Position numbers and translations under genes: made by a program. A model generated the notes under the pieces. The model saw only the letters and a list, made by a program, of their open reading frames with translations. It was not told the DNA's origin and searched no databases. From the IMG/VR virus record IMGVR_UViG_3300022744_000102, positions 1-22,836 of that record: a stretch of 22,836 nt of DNA; one strand, given 5' to 3'. The DNA is from a virus. This document shows positions 1 to 7,226 of this stretch, one piece after another (within the stretch, counting starts at the first letter, position 1; each line of letters starts with the position of its first letter).

Positions 1-330
1 GTCAGTTCTGCCCACACCCTCTCTGGGGCTTCTACCACTCAAGGCAGCGTTTCCTCTGCCGGACAGGTCAGCTCCACGGGTACGCTGGCCGGAGCCTCTG
101 CCACTCAAGGCAACACCTCTTCCATAGGACAGGTCAGCTCTGCCCACACCCTTTCGGGAGCCTCTGCCACTCAAGGCAACGTCTCCTCTGCTGGACAGAC
201 AACCTCTGCCCATACCCTTTCCGGAGCTTCTGCTACTCAGGGGAATAGCACATCCCAAGGGTCTATCACTCCGGTCAGCACCCTGAACGGGACCTCTGTT
301 ACGGGTACGGCAGTTTCCTCAACTGGGACC
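1..330 (+). repeat. Five tandem 66-bp coding repeats
   Basis: Units lie at 1-66, 67-132, 133-198, 199-264 and 265-330, all in frame with the coding sequence. By hand count units 1 and 3 differ at nine of 66 bases, mostly in third codon positions, while unit 5 is clearly more diverged. The array starts at or before the window edge, so the total copy number is unknown. Such an array can gain or lose units by recombination or slippage without breaking the frame. Confidence 0.85.
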
Positions 331-747
331 ATCTCTACTCAGCATTTCTTGGTTAGTAGCGGTGTGGCGGTAGATGCTGTTGCTGCAAGCTCTAGCATTG
401 TGCAGTCCCATTTGCTGGGAGGCTTGTCTTCTAGCTCCAGTTCTACTGCCGCTAGTGGGGCGGTGCAGATTGTCTATACCCTGGGTGGTAGCCCCAGCAG
501 CCAGGATAACCAGTCTTCTTCCGATGCCTTTACCCAGAATCATGTTCTTAGTGGTTCCGGGAGTATCTGTGGTTCTGTTATTGACTCTGACTATATCGTT
601 CAGACTCACCTCTTGTCTGGAGTCAATGTAAGCCAAGGCAATATCTCCCCGCAGGGCAGAACCTTTACCGTGACTCAGAACTATGCTGTTGGAGCCGGTC
701 GGTACTTCAGTGTCGAGTATCATAACCGAAGGATTAGGGTTAGTTGA
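1..747 (+). CDS. Repeat-built phage structural protein (5' end outside window)
   Basis: Frame 1 is open from the first base to a TGA at 745-747, giving 248 residues of a longer protein whose start lies upstream. Residues 1-110 are five tandem 22-residue units with a core such as SAHTLSGASATQGN. A looser form of the same pattern, a Q-x-H-x-L-(S/G)-G motif (QSHLLGG, QNHVLSG, QTHLLSG), continues almost to the C terminus. The protein is rich in Ser, Thr, Gly and Ala, poor in charged residues, and has no membrane segment. Short Q-x-H-x-L repeat proteins of this look occur in other phage virion regions and are usually annotated only as structural. A repetitive beta-fold forming a fibre or head or tail appendage is my inference. 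Its place directly before the portal gene supports a virion role. The exact function is unknown. Confidence 0.75.
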   Translation, partial: VSSAHTLSGASTTQGSVSSAGQVSSTGTLAGASATQGNTSSIGQVSSAHTLSGASATQGNVSSAGQTTSAHTLSGASATQGNSTSQGSITPVSTLNGTSVTGTAVSSTGTISTQHFLVSSGVAVDAVAASSSIVQSHLLGGLSSSSSSTAASGAVQIVYTLGGSPSSQDNQSSSDAFTQNHVLSGSGSICGSVIDSDYIVQTHLLSGVNVSQGNISPQGRTFTVTQNYAVGAGRYFSVEYHNRRIRVS

Positions 748-793
748 CGTGAGTTAAACTCGGACACGGGATTGCAATAAATTAAATAAATCC

Positions 794-822
794 TTGAATA
801 GAGTTTTCTTATGACGTACCAT
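794..822 (+). promoter_or_regulatory. Promoter-like element upstream of portal
   Basis: TTGAAT (794-799) and TACCAT (817-822) are separated by 17 bases, the ideal sigma-70 spacing. The -10 box matches TATAAT at only four of six positions and has no extended -10. A matching element with the same spacing lies at 9719-9747 before the tail tube gene. The two agree at 22 of 30 aligned positions, including the spacer block TTTTCTTAT. Conservation of the spacer suggests recognition beyond plain sigma-70, for example by a phage-modified polymerase, but that is inference. Confidence 0.45.
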
Positions 823-850
823 TGCAGGGAATCTACTCTGCAATGGTGCG
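815..850 (+). promoter_or_regulatory. Long inverted repeat before portal start
   Basis: Arms at 815-827 and 838-850 pair over 13 positions (ten perfect inner pairs with core ACCATTGCAG / CTGCAATGGT, then one G-T wobble and two more pairs) around a 10-base centre. It overlaps the candidate -10 box and ends two bases before the ATG at 853. It has no T-run, so it is not a standard terminator. It could be an operator for a DNA-binding protein or an mRNA hairpin affecting portal translation. Confidence 0.6.
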
Positions 851-852
851 CC

Positions 853-2376
853 ATGCCAATCCTCGAAACTCTGCGTAAATACTTCGGGGGTGTCGAGCGG
901 GAAGCTGCTTCCGCCCTACCTCCGCAAGCTCCTCCGAAAGTACGTCCGGGGGCGCGGGCTTTGCCGGCCTATCTGACAACGGCAAAGCCGAATCCTCAGC
1001 AGCCAATTCCCCGCTCTGATCGGCGACTTGCCAATCAGGACGTACTGAATTACCGGAATGGGGCCGATACCCGGACAGTGATTCGGGATTTCGCACACTC
1101 CAGTCCTGACCTGTCCGCTGCACTGTGGGCATACCTCCGGGTGGGTATTCCGTCTGAATATACCGCTATCGCCTGTTCGGCGGTGGATGGGACCATTGAC
1201 GTCCCCGCAACGACCCTCCTTCAGCAGATCATTACCCGGATGGATACTCTGAACCCCTATGAAGAAGGGTTCAGCACCACCCAGAGCCTGAAGTCTTTGA
1301 GTGAGAGCCTTGCCAAAGAGATGCTTCTGTACGGGTCAATGGCTGCAGAGCTGGTTCTGGACAAGTCTCGTCTCCCGCTCAAGATTCAGCCGATCAGCGT
1401 AACTTCTGTGCAGTTCCGTCCGGATGGTACGAGCCTCAAGCCTTTCCAGAAGGTGGGGCAGGATGAGTTTGACCTGGACCTGCCGACCTTCTTCATGCTC
1501 AATCTGGACCAGGACTTGAAGGAAGCCTACTCGTCCAGCCCGTTCGAGACTGCGATCAAACCTGTCCTCTTCAAAGAGGACTTCGCCCAAGACCTGCACA
1601 AGATCATCAAGAAGGTCATCCACCCGCGCCAGAAGGTGAAGGTGGATGAGACGATGTTCCGCAAATTCATGAGCCAGGAAGCCCAGGTTGATGAGACGGT
1701 AGCGCGGGCCGAGATGCTGGCCCTGATCTCGGAGATCGAGAACCAGATCAATGGACTCAACCCTGAAGATGCTCTGGTCTACTTCGATACGATGGACTTT
1801 GAGGTGGATAACCCATCCAACGGCAATCTTGCCAATGAGTACGGAGTTCTCCAGGACATCAGTAATAGCCGCATCACCACTGGTGCAAAGACAATGGGCA
1901 CCATCCTCGGCTTCCAGGGCGGCAGCAGTAACATTGCCTCGTCAGAGACTATGCTGTTTGTGAAGTCGGCCAATGGGGCAGTCAAGGACAAGCTGGACCA
2001 GCTCTACAGCCGTATCTTTACCCTTGCCTTGCGGCTGTTCGGCCTTGATGTGTTTGTGCGTTTCCGCTATGCCGACATTGACCTGAGACCTCAGGCCGAT
2101 CTTGCCGCTTTCAGGCAGACCCAACAGATGATGATCTTGGAGCAGCTCAGCTTTGGACTGATTACCGATGAGGAAGCCTGCCTGAAACTGACCGGGAAGT
2201 TGCCACCTTCCGGGTATGTGCCAAAGTCAGGGACGATGTTCCACCAGGGCAACCCAGCCCAGGCAGCGGGAACACAGGAGCCGACCAATAGTGGTTCTAC
2301 TCTCAACCAGAACCTGAATGGGGATACTCCTGCAGTGGGAAGAGGTCAAAATAAGAAAAATTCTGGAGCCACATAA
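853..2376 (+). CDS. Portal protein
   Basis: This 507-residue protein has the size and sequence character of phage portals. These form the dodecameric ring at the head vertex through which DNA is packaged and ejected. The region from about residue 320 (FEVDNPSNG, then SRITTGAKTMGTILG) to the segment LITDEEACLKLTGKLPPSGYV resembles the stem and C-terminal part of portals, followed by a low-complexity tail rich in Gln, Asn and Gly. Position ahead of the protease/scaffold and capsid genes fits. I chose the ATG at 853 (MPILETLRKYFGG). An in-frame ATG at 811 would add 14 residues, but it lies upstream of the likely transcription start and its added residues are encoded by the inverted repeat. Neither start has a good ribosome binding site. 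Confidence 0.85.
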   Translation: MPILETLRKYFGGVEREAASALPPQAPPKVRPGARALPAYLTTAKPNPQQPIPRSDRRLANQDVLNYRNGADTRTVIRDFAHSSPDLSAALWAYLRVGIPSEYTAIACSAVDGTIDVPATTLLQQIITRMDTLNPYEEGFSTTQSLKSLSESLAKEMLLYGSMAAELVLDKSRLPLKIQPISVTSVQFRPDGTSLKPFQKVGQDEFDLDLPTFFMLNLDQDLKEAYSSSPFETAIKPVLFKEDFAQDLHKIIKKVIHPRQKVKVDETMFRKFMSQEAQVDETVARAEMLALISEIENQINGLNPEDALVYFDTMDFEVDNPSNGNLANEYGVLQDISNSRITTGAKTMGTILGFQGGSSNIASSETMLFVKSANGAVKDKLDQLYSRIFTLALRLFGLDVFVRFRYADIDLRPQADLAAFRQTQQMMILEQLSFGLITDEEACLKLTGKLPPSGYVPKSGTMFHQGNPAQAAGTQEPTNSGSTLNQNLNGDTPAVGRGQNKKNSGAT

Positions 2377-2387
2377 CGGAGAGGCAG

Positions 2388-2843
2388 ATGACTACACTAA
2401 AACATGAGGTAGAGGATTTTTATCGGACTGGGATGCGTTTGTTGATGGGCAGTGATCTACACGGGGTAAGGCTGCTATTGGCAGTAGCAGAGACGGTATG
2501 GATGATTACCCTGATCTGGCCTGGGGATTCCTTTTCCCGTCCGACCTATCAGGTCATGAGTATGGTTATGTCCGAACCTGCCTGGGCACTTGTGTTCGCC
2601 ATGACTTCCGCCTGCCAGTGGAGCATTTTGTTTTCTGGCAAATACCATGACCGACTTGCTGTGATTTTTGCCGCATGGAATAGCACGTTATGGTGGTTCG
2701 TGGTTGTCTGTATGTATACTTCAATTTCTCCCCCGCCGGCAGCTATATCCGGGGAATTCTCCCTCGCTGTGGGTGCATCCTGGGTATGGATGCGGTCTGG
2801 GTATTGCTTTCGATTAGAAGAAAAGAATGGGAAGGTACAGTGA
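2388..2843 (+). CDS. Multi-pass membrane protein, possible holin
   Basis: The 151-residue product has four hydrophobic stretches at about residues 27-44, 56-82, 88-110 and 118-135, several rich in Trp. The C-terminal tail is short and charged (RLEEKNGKVQ). There is no cleavable signal peptide. The start has a strong GGAGAGG site five bases or so upstream and lies 11 bases after the portal stop. It is followed by a one-helix coiled-coil protein and an endolysin that lacks an export signal, so it is the best holin candidate in the window, letting the endolysin reach the cell wall. That role rests on context and topology only. Similar Trp-rich four-helix proteins in other phages are often left as hypothetical membrane proteins. 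Confidence 0.7.
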   Translation: MTTLKHEVEDFYRTGMRLLMGSDLHGVRLLLAVAETVWMITLIWPGDSFSRPTYQVMSMVMSEPAWALVFAMTSACQWSILFSGKYHDRLAVIFAAWNSTLWWFVVVCMYTSISPPPAAISGEFSLAVGASWVWMRSGYCFRLEEKNGKVQ

Positions 2844-2844
2844 C

Positions 2845-3192
2845 ATGACAGAAGATGCTCTGATGACTGCGCTAGGGGGTGCTGGTGGGGTGAGTGTGGT
2901 TGTGTACCTCGCTAGGTTTTTGATGAAGCAGGTTACATCAGGAATTGGGGAGGCACGGTCTGAGAACGCTTACGGGGATGTGATCCAGAGCCTGCGTTCG
3001 GAGCTTGAACGTGTGAGCAGCCGAGTGGAGAACCTTGAGGGTCGGGTGACTTCTTTGATGAACCGGCTGGTGGATGTCCGGGGGCATGCCTTGGAGGCAT
3101 TCCAGATTGTTACTTCTACCTACCCGCTTACTGATGAGGCAAGGGCGAAGATTCAAAAGTGCCTTACTTCCATTATAAAGGACGACCTATGA
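2845..3192 (+). CDS. N-anchored coiled-coil protein, possible inner spanin or second holin
   Basis: The 115-residue protein has one hydrophobic segment near the N terminus (about residues 8-27, containing GGAGGVSVVVYLARFLM). A heptad-like stretch follows at about 45-85 with SLRSELERVSSRVENLEGRV. This N-in anchor plus coiled coil is the layout of inner-membrane spanins (Rz type), although some small holin-like proteins share it. I saw no overlapping lipoprotein gene of Rz1 type in the other forward frames. The ATG at 2845 has GGAAGG nine bases upstream and begins one base after the previous stop. An ATG at 2827 would add six residues. Its stop overlaps the endolysin start as ATGA, so the two are probably translationally coupled. 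Confidence 0.65.
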   Translation: MTEDALMTALGGAGGVSVVVYLARFLMKQVTSGIGEARSENAYGDVIQSLRSELERVSSRVENLEGRVTSLMNRLVDVRGHALEAFQIVTSTYPLTDEARAKIQKCLTSIIKDDL

Positions 3193-3725
3193 GAGTTACG
3201 GCACAGCAGGTCCAGCTTTCTGTAGGCTGCTCTGCTAGCTTGGCAGAGATTATGGTTGAGCCGCTTAACCTTACTTTTGAGCGGTTTCAGATTGATACCC
3301 CCAAAAGGGTCGCGGCTTTTTTAGCCCAGGTGGGCCATGAGAGTGGTGGCTTCAAGTATATGAGAGAAATCTGGGGTCCGACCCCGGCACAGTCCCGGTA
3401 TGAGGGTCGTGTGGACCTTGGCAATACCTTTCCCGGAGACGGCAAGCGGTATATGGGCCGGGGCCTGATCCAGATCACGGGACGCCACAACTACCTGAAA
3501 GTTTCTGAGGCCCTTGGAGTGGATTTTATTACCTCACCTGAAGCCCTGGAAAGCCCGCTCTACGCTTGCCTGAGTGCTGGGTGGTACTGGAACTCTAGGC
3601 ACCTTAACGATTACGCTGATGAGATGGACTGCCTGACCGTTACCAAAAAGATTAACGGGGGTACGAACGGTTTGGTGGATCGCAATAAGCGGTACGACAA
3701 GTCGTGCCGGGTTTTTGGAGTCTGA
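3189..3725 (+). CDS. Endolysin, glycoside hydrolase family 19 type
   Basis: A 178-residue lysozyme/chitinase-class hydrolase expected to cut the glycan strands of peptidoglycan at the end of infection. Family 19 features are visible in order: FLAQVGHESGGF with the likely catalytic Glu at residue 51, RYMGRGLIQITGRHNY in the substrate groove, and KINGGTNGLVDRNKRY near the C terminus. The length is usual for single-domain phage members. There is no signal peptide or separate wall-binding domain, so release would depend on a holin. The ATG at 3189 has AAGGA six bases upstream and overlaps the preceding stop (ATGA). A longer upstream reading would only extend into the previous gene. Its place between portal and head protease is unusual. 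Confidence 0.9.
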   Translation: MRVTAQQVQLSVGCSASLAEIMVEPLNLTFERFQIDTPKRVAAFLAQVGHESGGFKYMREIWGPTPAQSRYEGRVDLGNTFPGDGKRYMGRGLIQITGRHNYLKVSEALGVDFITSPEALESPLYACLSAGWYWNSRHLNDYADEMDCLTVTKKINGGTNGLVDRNKRYDKSCRVFGV

Positions 3726-3726
3726 C

Positions 3727-4050
3727 ATGGATGAGGCAACTAAGTACGTCAAGGGGCCTAACGATGTCCTTGACTATATCCTAGACCTGACCCTATTTCT
3801 TGGCGACGATACGGTGATTACTGCTTCGGCGGTGGAGGCTGTTGGAGTGGTCGTGGATAGCGTCGATGTCAACCCTATTCCTCTTAATCTCAATAACGAA
3901 ATCCCGGTGGACACCGGCAAAGCTGTGATTGTGTGGCTGTCCGGAGGTAATGCCGGGAGTCATGGGAAGGTAGTTATCCGGGTCAATACCCAAGGCGGTA
4001 GGCAGAAGGATATTGCCTATCCGGTTACCGTAACAAACAACTATAGGTAA
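3727..4050 (+). CDS. Small beta-rich phage protein (fibre/tail-adaptor-like)
   Basis: A 107-residue protein beginning MDEATKYVKGPNDVLDY. It contains the pattern DYxLDLTxFLGDDT near residues 14-28 and, later, VIVWLSGGNAG followed by a GGRQKDIAYPV segment. This matches a recurrent small phage family with the layout PNAVLDY...WLG-D-TI...VWLSGG-AG...GGR-D. I remember that family being annotated as structural or fibre-tail adaptor, but I could not check this. The predicted character is a single immunoglobulin-like beta domain with no membrane segment. The ATG at 3727 has TTGGAG six bases upstream; a TTG at 3715 is less likely. It may partner the repeat protein at 1-747 or decorate the virion. Confidence 0.6.
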   Translation: MDEATKYVKGPNDVLDYILDLTLFLGDDTVITASAVEAVGVVVDSVDVNPIPLNLNNEIPVDTGKAVIVWLSGGNAGSHGKVVIRVNTQGGRQKDIAYPVTVTNNYR

Positions 4051-4055
4051 GAGAT

Positions 4056-5498
4056 ATGAATATCAACGGTAGTGAGATTTGGGCCGGGACAGAGGAAAGC
4101 TATCAGACCCACCTTAAGGGTGAAGAAGCTAAGGTTGCTCGCATGTCCTCGGGAGAAGCCTTTAAGCAGGACCAAGAAGAGGACAAACCTCCTCGCCTGC
4201 TCGAAGTCCAAGATGGAATTGCTAACATCTCGATTCATGGTTCCCTGAATAATAGCTCGGATTCCTGGTGGAATGATTACATCGGCGCGACAGGGTATCC
4301 TGAAATTCGGGATGCTATGGTGTCTGCGGCGAATGATCCTGCAGTCAAGCACATTATCTTGGACATCAATTCTGGGGGTGGAACGGTCAGTGGTGTGAGT
4401 GACACCGCTAAATTGATCCGCACCATCAACGATAAGGTGAAGCCGGTTACAGCGTTTACCGATGGTTCCATGTATTCCGCTGCCTATTGGTTGGGTTCTT
4501 CCGCTGGCGAAGTTCATGCCAGCGAAGGGGCTGGGGTGGGCTCGATTGGCGTGATCGCTACACATATGGAGCGGTCGGCCATGCTGAAGGAAGCAGGGAT
4601 CGGAGTTACGGTGGTGCGGGCGGGCAAGTACAAGGCCCTTGCGAATGGCGTGGAGAAACTGAGCGAGGAGGGGAAAGCTCAGATTCAGGCTGGCGTGGAT
4701 GCAGCCTACAAGATTTTTGTTAGCCATGTGGCGGACATGCGTGACAAGTCCTACGAGTACGCAGACCAACATATGGCTCAGGGTCAGGAGTTCTTCGGCC
4801 AGAAAGCAGCCGATGTCGGGCTGGTCGATTCCATTACCACGTTTGATTCGGTGGTAGGCGAAATTAAGAAAAAATTTATGGACGGATCAAATAATCTAAT
4901 GGATAATCGCGCTAGACAGGTCTCGGGCCTGCGTGTCGAAAATGGAGATTCAATGATGAGTAAGAAAGTCCTGGACGAAGCCGCTATCGCTGCCCTGGCC
5001 TCTGGTGCGGGCGTCAGTGCGAGCGTCGAAGAGTCCGCAGAAGAGGTCGCTGGCGCTGCTGAGGCTGGCGAGAAGGGTGAGCAGGCTTCGGCCAGCACTG
5101 CGGCTGCAGAAGTTGACACTTCCGCTGCCATGCTCAAAGTTACAACCGACCAGCTCGCCGCAACCAATGCGGAGCTGCTGACTGCCCGCTTGGCCCTCGC
5201 CAAGCTGGAAGACAAACTGAAGGAAACGGTTGAGGCCATGTCTCCCCTGAAGGAGATCGCGGCCAAGGCTGTGAACAACATGCGTATTGCACTGAATACC
5301 CAAACCCTTGATCTGAGCGCCATGCAATCGGCTCAGCTTGTGGCTGAGTACAACAGTACCCTGAGCATGTTCCAGGCCAACTTTAAGGCAGGTGGTATTT
5401 CTGCTGGCGACGCGGATAAGTCCACCAAGAAAGTGGAAACCATCGACCCCAAGTTTAAGGCCCAGGTGCGTGCCACTGGCCTGAGCGCAATCAAGTAA
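4056..5498 (+). CDS. Prohead protease (S49/SppA-like) fused to scaffold
   Basis: This 480-residue protein joins a serine protease of peptidase family S49 (lambda gpC type) to a C-terminal scaffolding region. The catalytic pair is visible: Ser141 in DGSMYSAAYWLGSS and Lys193 in RAGKYKALANG. Their 52-residue spacing equals that of the Ser147/Lys199 dyad in Bacillus SppA. An Asp-Ile-Asn-Ser-Gly-Gly-Gly turn precedes them, as is usual in the family. From about residue 270 the sequence turns Ala- and Glu-rich with coiled-coil character, as expected for scaffold. It would process scaffold, and perhaps other head proteins, before DNA packaging. The start at 4056 follows the previous stop by five bases and has only a weak GAGA site. 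Confidence 0.9.
   Translation: MNINGSEIWAGTEESYQTHLKGEEAKVARMSSGEAFKQDQEEDKPPRLLEVQDGIANISIHGSLNNSSDSWWNDYIGATGYPEIRDAMVSAANDPAVKHIILDINSGGGTVSGVSDTAKLIRTINDKVKPVTAFTDGSMYSAAYWLGSSAGEVHASEGAGVGSIGVIATHMERSAMLKEAGIGVTVVRAGKYKALANGVEKLSEEGKAQIQAGVDAAYKIFVSHVADMRDKSYEYADQHMAQGQEFFGQKAADVGLVDSITTFDSVVGEIKKKFMDGSNNLMDNRARQVSGLRVENGDSMMSKKVLDEAAIAALASGAGVSASVEESAEEVAGAAEAGEKGEQASASTAAAEVDTSAAMLKVTTDQLAATNAELLTARLALAKLEDKLKETVEAMSPLKEIAAKAVNNMRIALNTQTLDLSAMQSAQLVAEYNSTLSMFQANFKAGGISAGDADKSTKKVETIDPKFKAQVRATGLSAIK
4953..5498 (+). CDS. Nested in-frame scaffold protein (lambda Nu3-like)
   Basis: Within the protease gene, GGAG at 4944-4947 precedes two consecutive in-frame ATG codons at 4953 and 4956 by five and eight bases. 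This site is stronger than the one for the full-length protein. Initiation here would give a 180-181 residue protein beginning MMSKKVLDEAAIAALASG, made only of the Ala/Glu-rich part and a helical segment near TTDQLAATNAELLTARL. In lambda, gene Nu3 sits in the same way inside gene C and supplies most of the scaffold around which the capsid assembles. The arrangement and ribosome site are seen directly; expression is inferred. Confidence 0.7.
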   Translation: MMSKKVLDEAAIAALASGAGVSASVEESAEEVAGAAEAGEKGEQASASTAAAEVDTSAAMLKVTTDQLAATNAELLTARLALAKLEDKLKETVEAMSPLKEIAAKAVNNMRIALNTQTLDLSAMQSAQLVAEYNSTLSMFQANFKAGGISAGDADKSTKKVETIDPKFKAQVRATGLSAIK

Positions 5499-5508
5499 GG
5501 AGATCAGC

Positions 5509-5985
5509 ATGGCTAAGTTTATGATGCAAGAGCTGGTGGGGGTCGAACCGATCACCGCCCGTCTGGGTGCCGGTTCCGGTGCCGCTAACAATGTGGACAC
5601 TAATGAGATTGGCAAGATCGTCAAGCTCGTGGGTGAGTCCCGCTTCAACCTCGCTGCTGCCGGTGACCAGATTGAGGGCTTCATCACTGCGGTGGAGTCC
5701 GCCACCCTTGATGGCTTCACCATTGGTGCTGTTCAGCAGGAGGATCGCAAGACGGTGACCTTCGATGGTCTCCAGGGTACCCCCGGAACTGGCACCATCG
5801 CGGTTGGTGACTTTGTGGTTGCAGGTACCGTGGTGGCTAAGGGCACTGCCCTATCGGCCCCGGTTAAGGTATGCAAGGCGACTACTCAAACGGGTATGTA
5901 CTTTGCTTGGCGTGTGGTTAGCCTTGGTTCCGCTGGTACAGGTGCTGTGGGCACCGTCGGTGTGATCGAGCGCGTTAACGGTTAA
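5509..5985 (+). CDS. Head decoration protein
   Basis: A 158-residue protein between protease/scaffold and major capsid genes, the place of lambda D. It is rich in Gly, Ala, Val and Thr with alternating hydrophobic residues (TIGAVQQEDRKTVTFDG, GTIAVGDFVVAGTVVAKG), as expected for a small beta-fold that caps and stabilises the expanded capsid. No catalytic motif or membrane segment is seen. It has a strong AAGGAG site shortly upstream and codons of the highly expressed type shared with the capsid gene. It is longer than lambda D (about 110 residues). The assignment rests mainly on position and character. Confidence 0.7.
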   Translation: MAKFMMQELVGVEPITARLGAGSGAANNVDTNEIGKIVKLVGESRFNLAAAGDQIEGFITAVESATLDGFTIGAVQQEDRKTVTFDGLQGTPGTGTIAVGDFVVAGTVVAKGTALSAPVKVCKATTQTGMYFAWRVVSLGSAGTGAVGTVGVIERVNG

Positions 5986-6001
5986 TTCAGGGAGAAACAC
6001 A

Positions 6002-7177
6002 ATGGCGAAGTTTTATGATGCAGAAGGTGCTCTCCGGGAAGTTGAAGTCTCCCTGGACACCATCCGTGAAGCCGGCAACAACAATATGTCGGTGCGTGAT
6101 TACGTCAATACGGTCTATCAGACCAACGCTGAGGCGTATGGTGACGCGTTCTCTCAGTTCTGTGCCTCTGAGGGTATCGTGCTGGTTCCTCAGAAGCGTT
6201 CCGGCATCCGTGCCCCGAGCCTTGATGCGGCCCTGAACGGTCGTCCGACGCTGGAGGCTGGCGCTATTGTTCGCCAACCGAGCCAGCAGGCCCGGACCCT
6301 GCTGATGCCGGCTATCGGTGCGCTGGTCGAGGACAAGCTGCTGGGCGATTTCGAGACCAATGCAATGGTCTTTGACAAGATGATCGCTCTGGATGATACC
6401 ATCACCGACGAGTGGCTGCTGTGGCCGGAAGCCAACTATGCGGGTCCGGAAGCCGGTCGTTCTCAGGGTGTGGCTCAGTTGGCGAAGCCGAACACGATGC
6501 TGACCCTGACTACCAGCGAGCGTCAGATCAAGGTTCCGACCTATGCTTTGGGTATCGAGTGGTCCGAGCAGGCGACGAAGTACCTGAACCTGGACTTCAT
6601 CTCCCTGTCCATCGCCCGTCAGGTCCTGGTCGAGCGCAATGAACGCGCCGGTCAGAACATCCTTGCGATGCTGAACGGTGACGTGGATGTGGGTCAGTCG
6701 GCCCTGTCGGCCATCTCCGGTAAGGTCAAGACTGCGCTCTCGCTGGACTCCACCGCTACCGCTGGCCTGACTCAGAAGGCTTGGATGCTGTGGCTGTACG
6801 GTGCTGCAAACCGGCGTATCGACTACGTCATCACCGATATTCTGGGTGCGCTGGCTATCGAGAACCGTGTTGGCAAGCCTATCGTTACCAATGACGATGG
6901 TACCAGCCCGCGTATCAACTCCACTGCGGTCGTGGCTAACCCGGCTTGGAACTCGGAAGTTCAGGTGTTCATCATGCCGCAGAACTCTGGCTGGCCGGCG
7001 AATACGATCATGGGTGTGGATAGCCGCTTCGCCATGCACCGTGTCACTTCGACCAATGCCTCGTACCAAGCTCAGGAAGACTTTGTTCTCCGTCGTGGCA
7101 GCGCCATGCGCTTCGACTACGGTAGTCTGACCCGCCGCCTGTATGATGATGCGTTTGATGTCCTGACCTTCGCCTAA
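6002..7177 (+). CDS. Major capsid protein
   Basis: The 391-residue product occupies the capsid slot and ends with RRGSAMRFDYGSLTRRLYDD, a C-terminal pattern typical of HK97-fold capsid proteins in one group of siphophages. The N-terminal 90 residues (MAKFYDAEGALREVEVSLDT onward) look like a separate arm or scaffold-interacting region, followed by a domain with DYVITDILGALAIENRVGKPIV. Codon use is strongly biased toward C- and G-ending codons, as in highly expressed genes. A GGGAGA site lies about six bases upstream. An intrinsic terminator follows 17 bases after the stop, consistent with the end of a strongly transcribed head unit. I see no clear protease cleavage site. Confidence 0.9.
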   Translation: MAKFYDAEGALREVEVSLDTIREAGNNNMSVRDYVNTVYQTNAEAYGDAFSQFCASEGIVLVPQKRSGIRAPSLDAALNGRPTLEAGAIVRQPSQQARTLLMPAIGALVEDKLLGDFETNAMVFDKMIALDDTITDEWLLWPEANYAGPEAGRSQGVAQLAKPNTMLTLTTSERQIKVPTYALGIEWSEQATKYLNLDFISLSIARQVLVERNERAGQNILAMLNGDVDVGQSALSAISGKVKTALSLDSTATAGLTQKAWMLWLYGAANRRIDYVITDILGALAIENRVGKPIVTNDDGTSPRINSTAVVANPAWNSEVQVFIMPQNSGWPANTIMGVDSRFAMHRVTSTNASYQAQEDFVLRRGSAMRFDYGSLTRRLYDDAFDVLTFA

Positions 7178-7194
7178 TCGGGGCATGGTCTGAG

Positions 7195-7226
7195 AGCAAG
7201 CCCCTCCCCGAGAGGGGCTTGCTTTT
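7195..7226 (+). terminator. Intrinsic terminator after capsid gene
   Basis: AGCAAGCCCCT (7195-7205) pairs perfectly with AGGGGCTTGCT (7213-7223) around the 7-base loop CCCCGAG, and the stem runs into a TTTT tract at 7223-7226. It is the only structure in the window with both a GC-rich perfect stem and a T-run. It probably reduces transcription from the head genes into the connector and tail genes. Confidence 0.88.

Noticed and set aside
1-330. CRISPR array
   Set aside because: The 66-bp repeats are adjacent without spacers, in frame and protein-coding.
811-852. ATG at 811 as portal start
   Set aside because: The added 14 residues are encoded by the inverted repeat and lie upstream of the likely transcription start; the ATG at 853 gives a normal N terminus. 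Neither start has a good ribosome site, so this is a preference, not proof.
2845-3192. Overlapping Rz1-type outer spanin gene
   Set aside because: The other two forward frames hit early stops or lack a lipobox, so no such gene is supported.
4041-4772. 243-codon open frame antisense to the protease
   Set aside because: Shadow of the S49 protease, whose catalytic residues are visible on the + strand.
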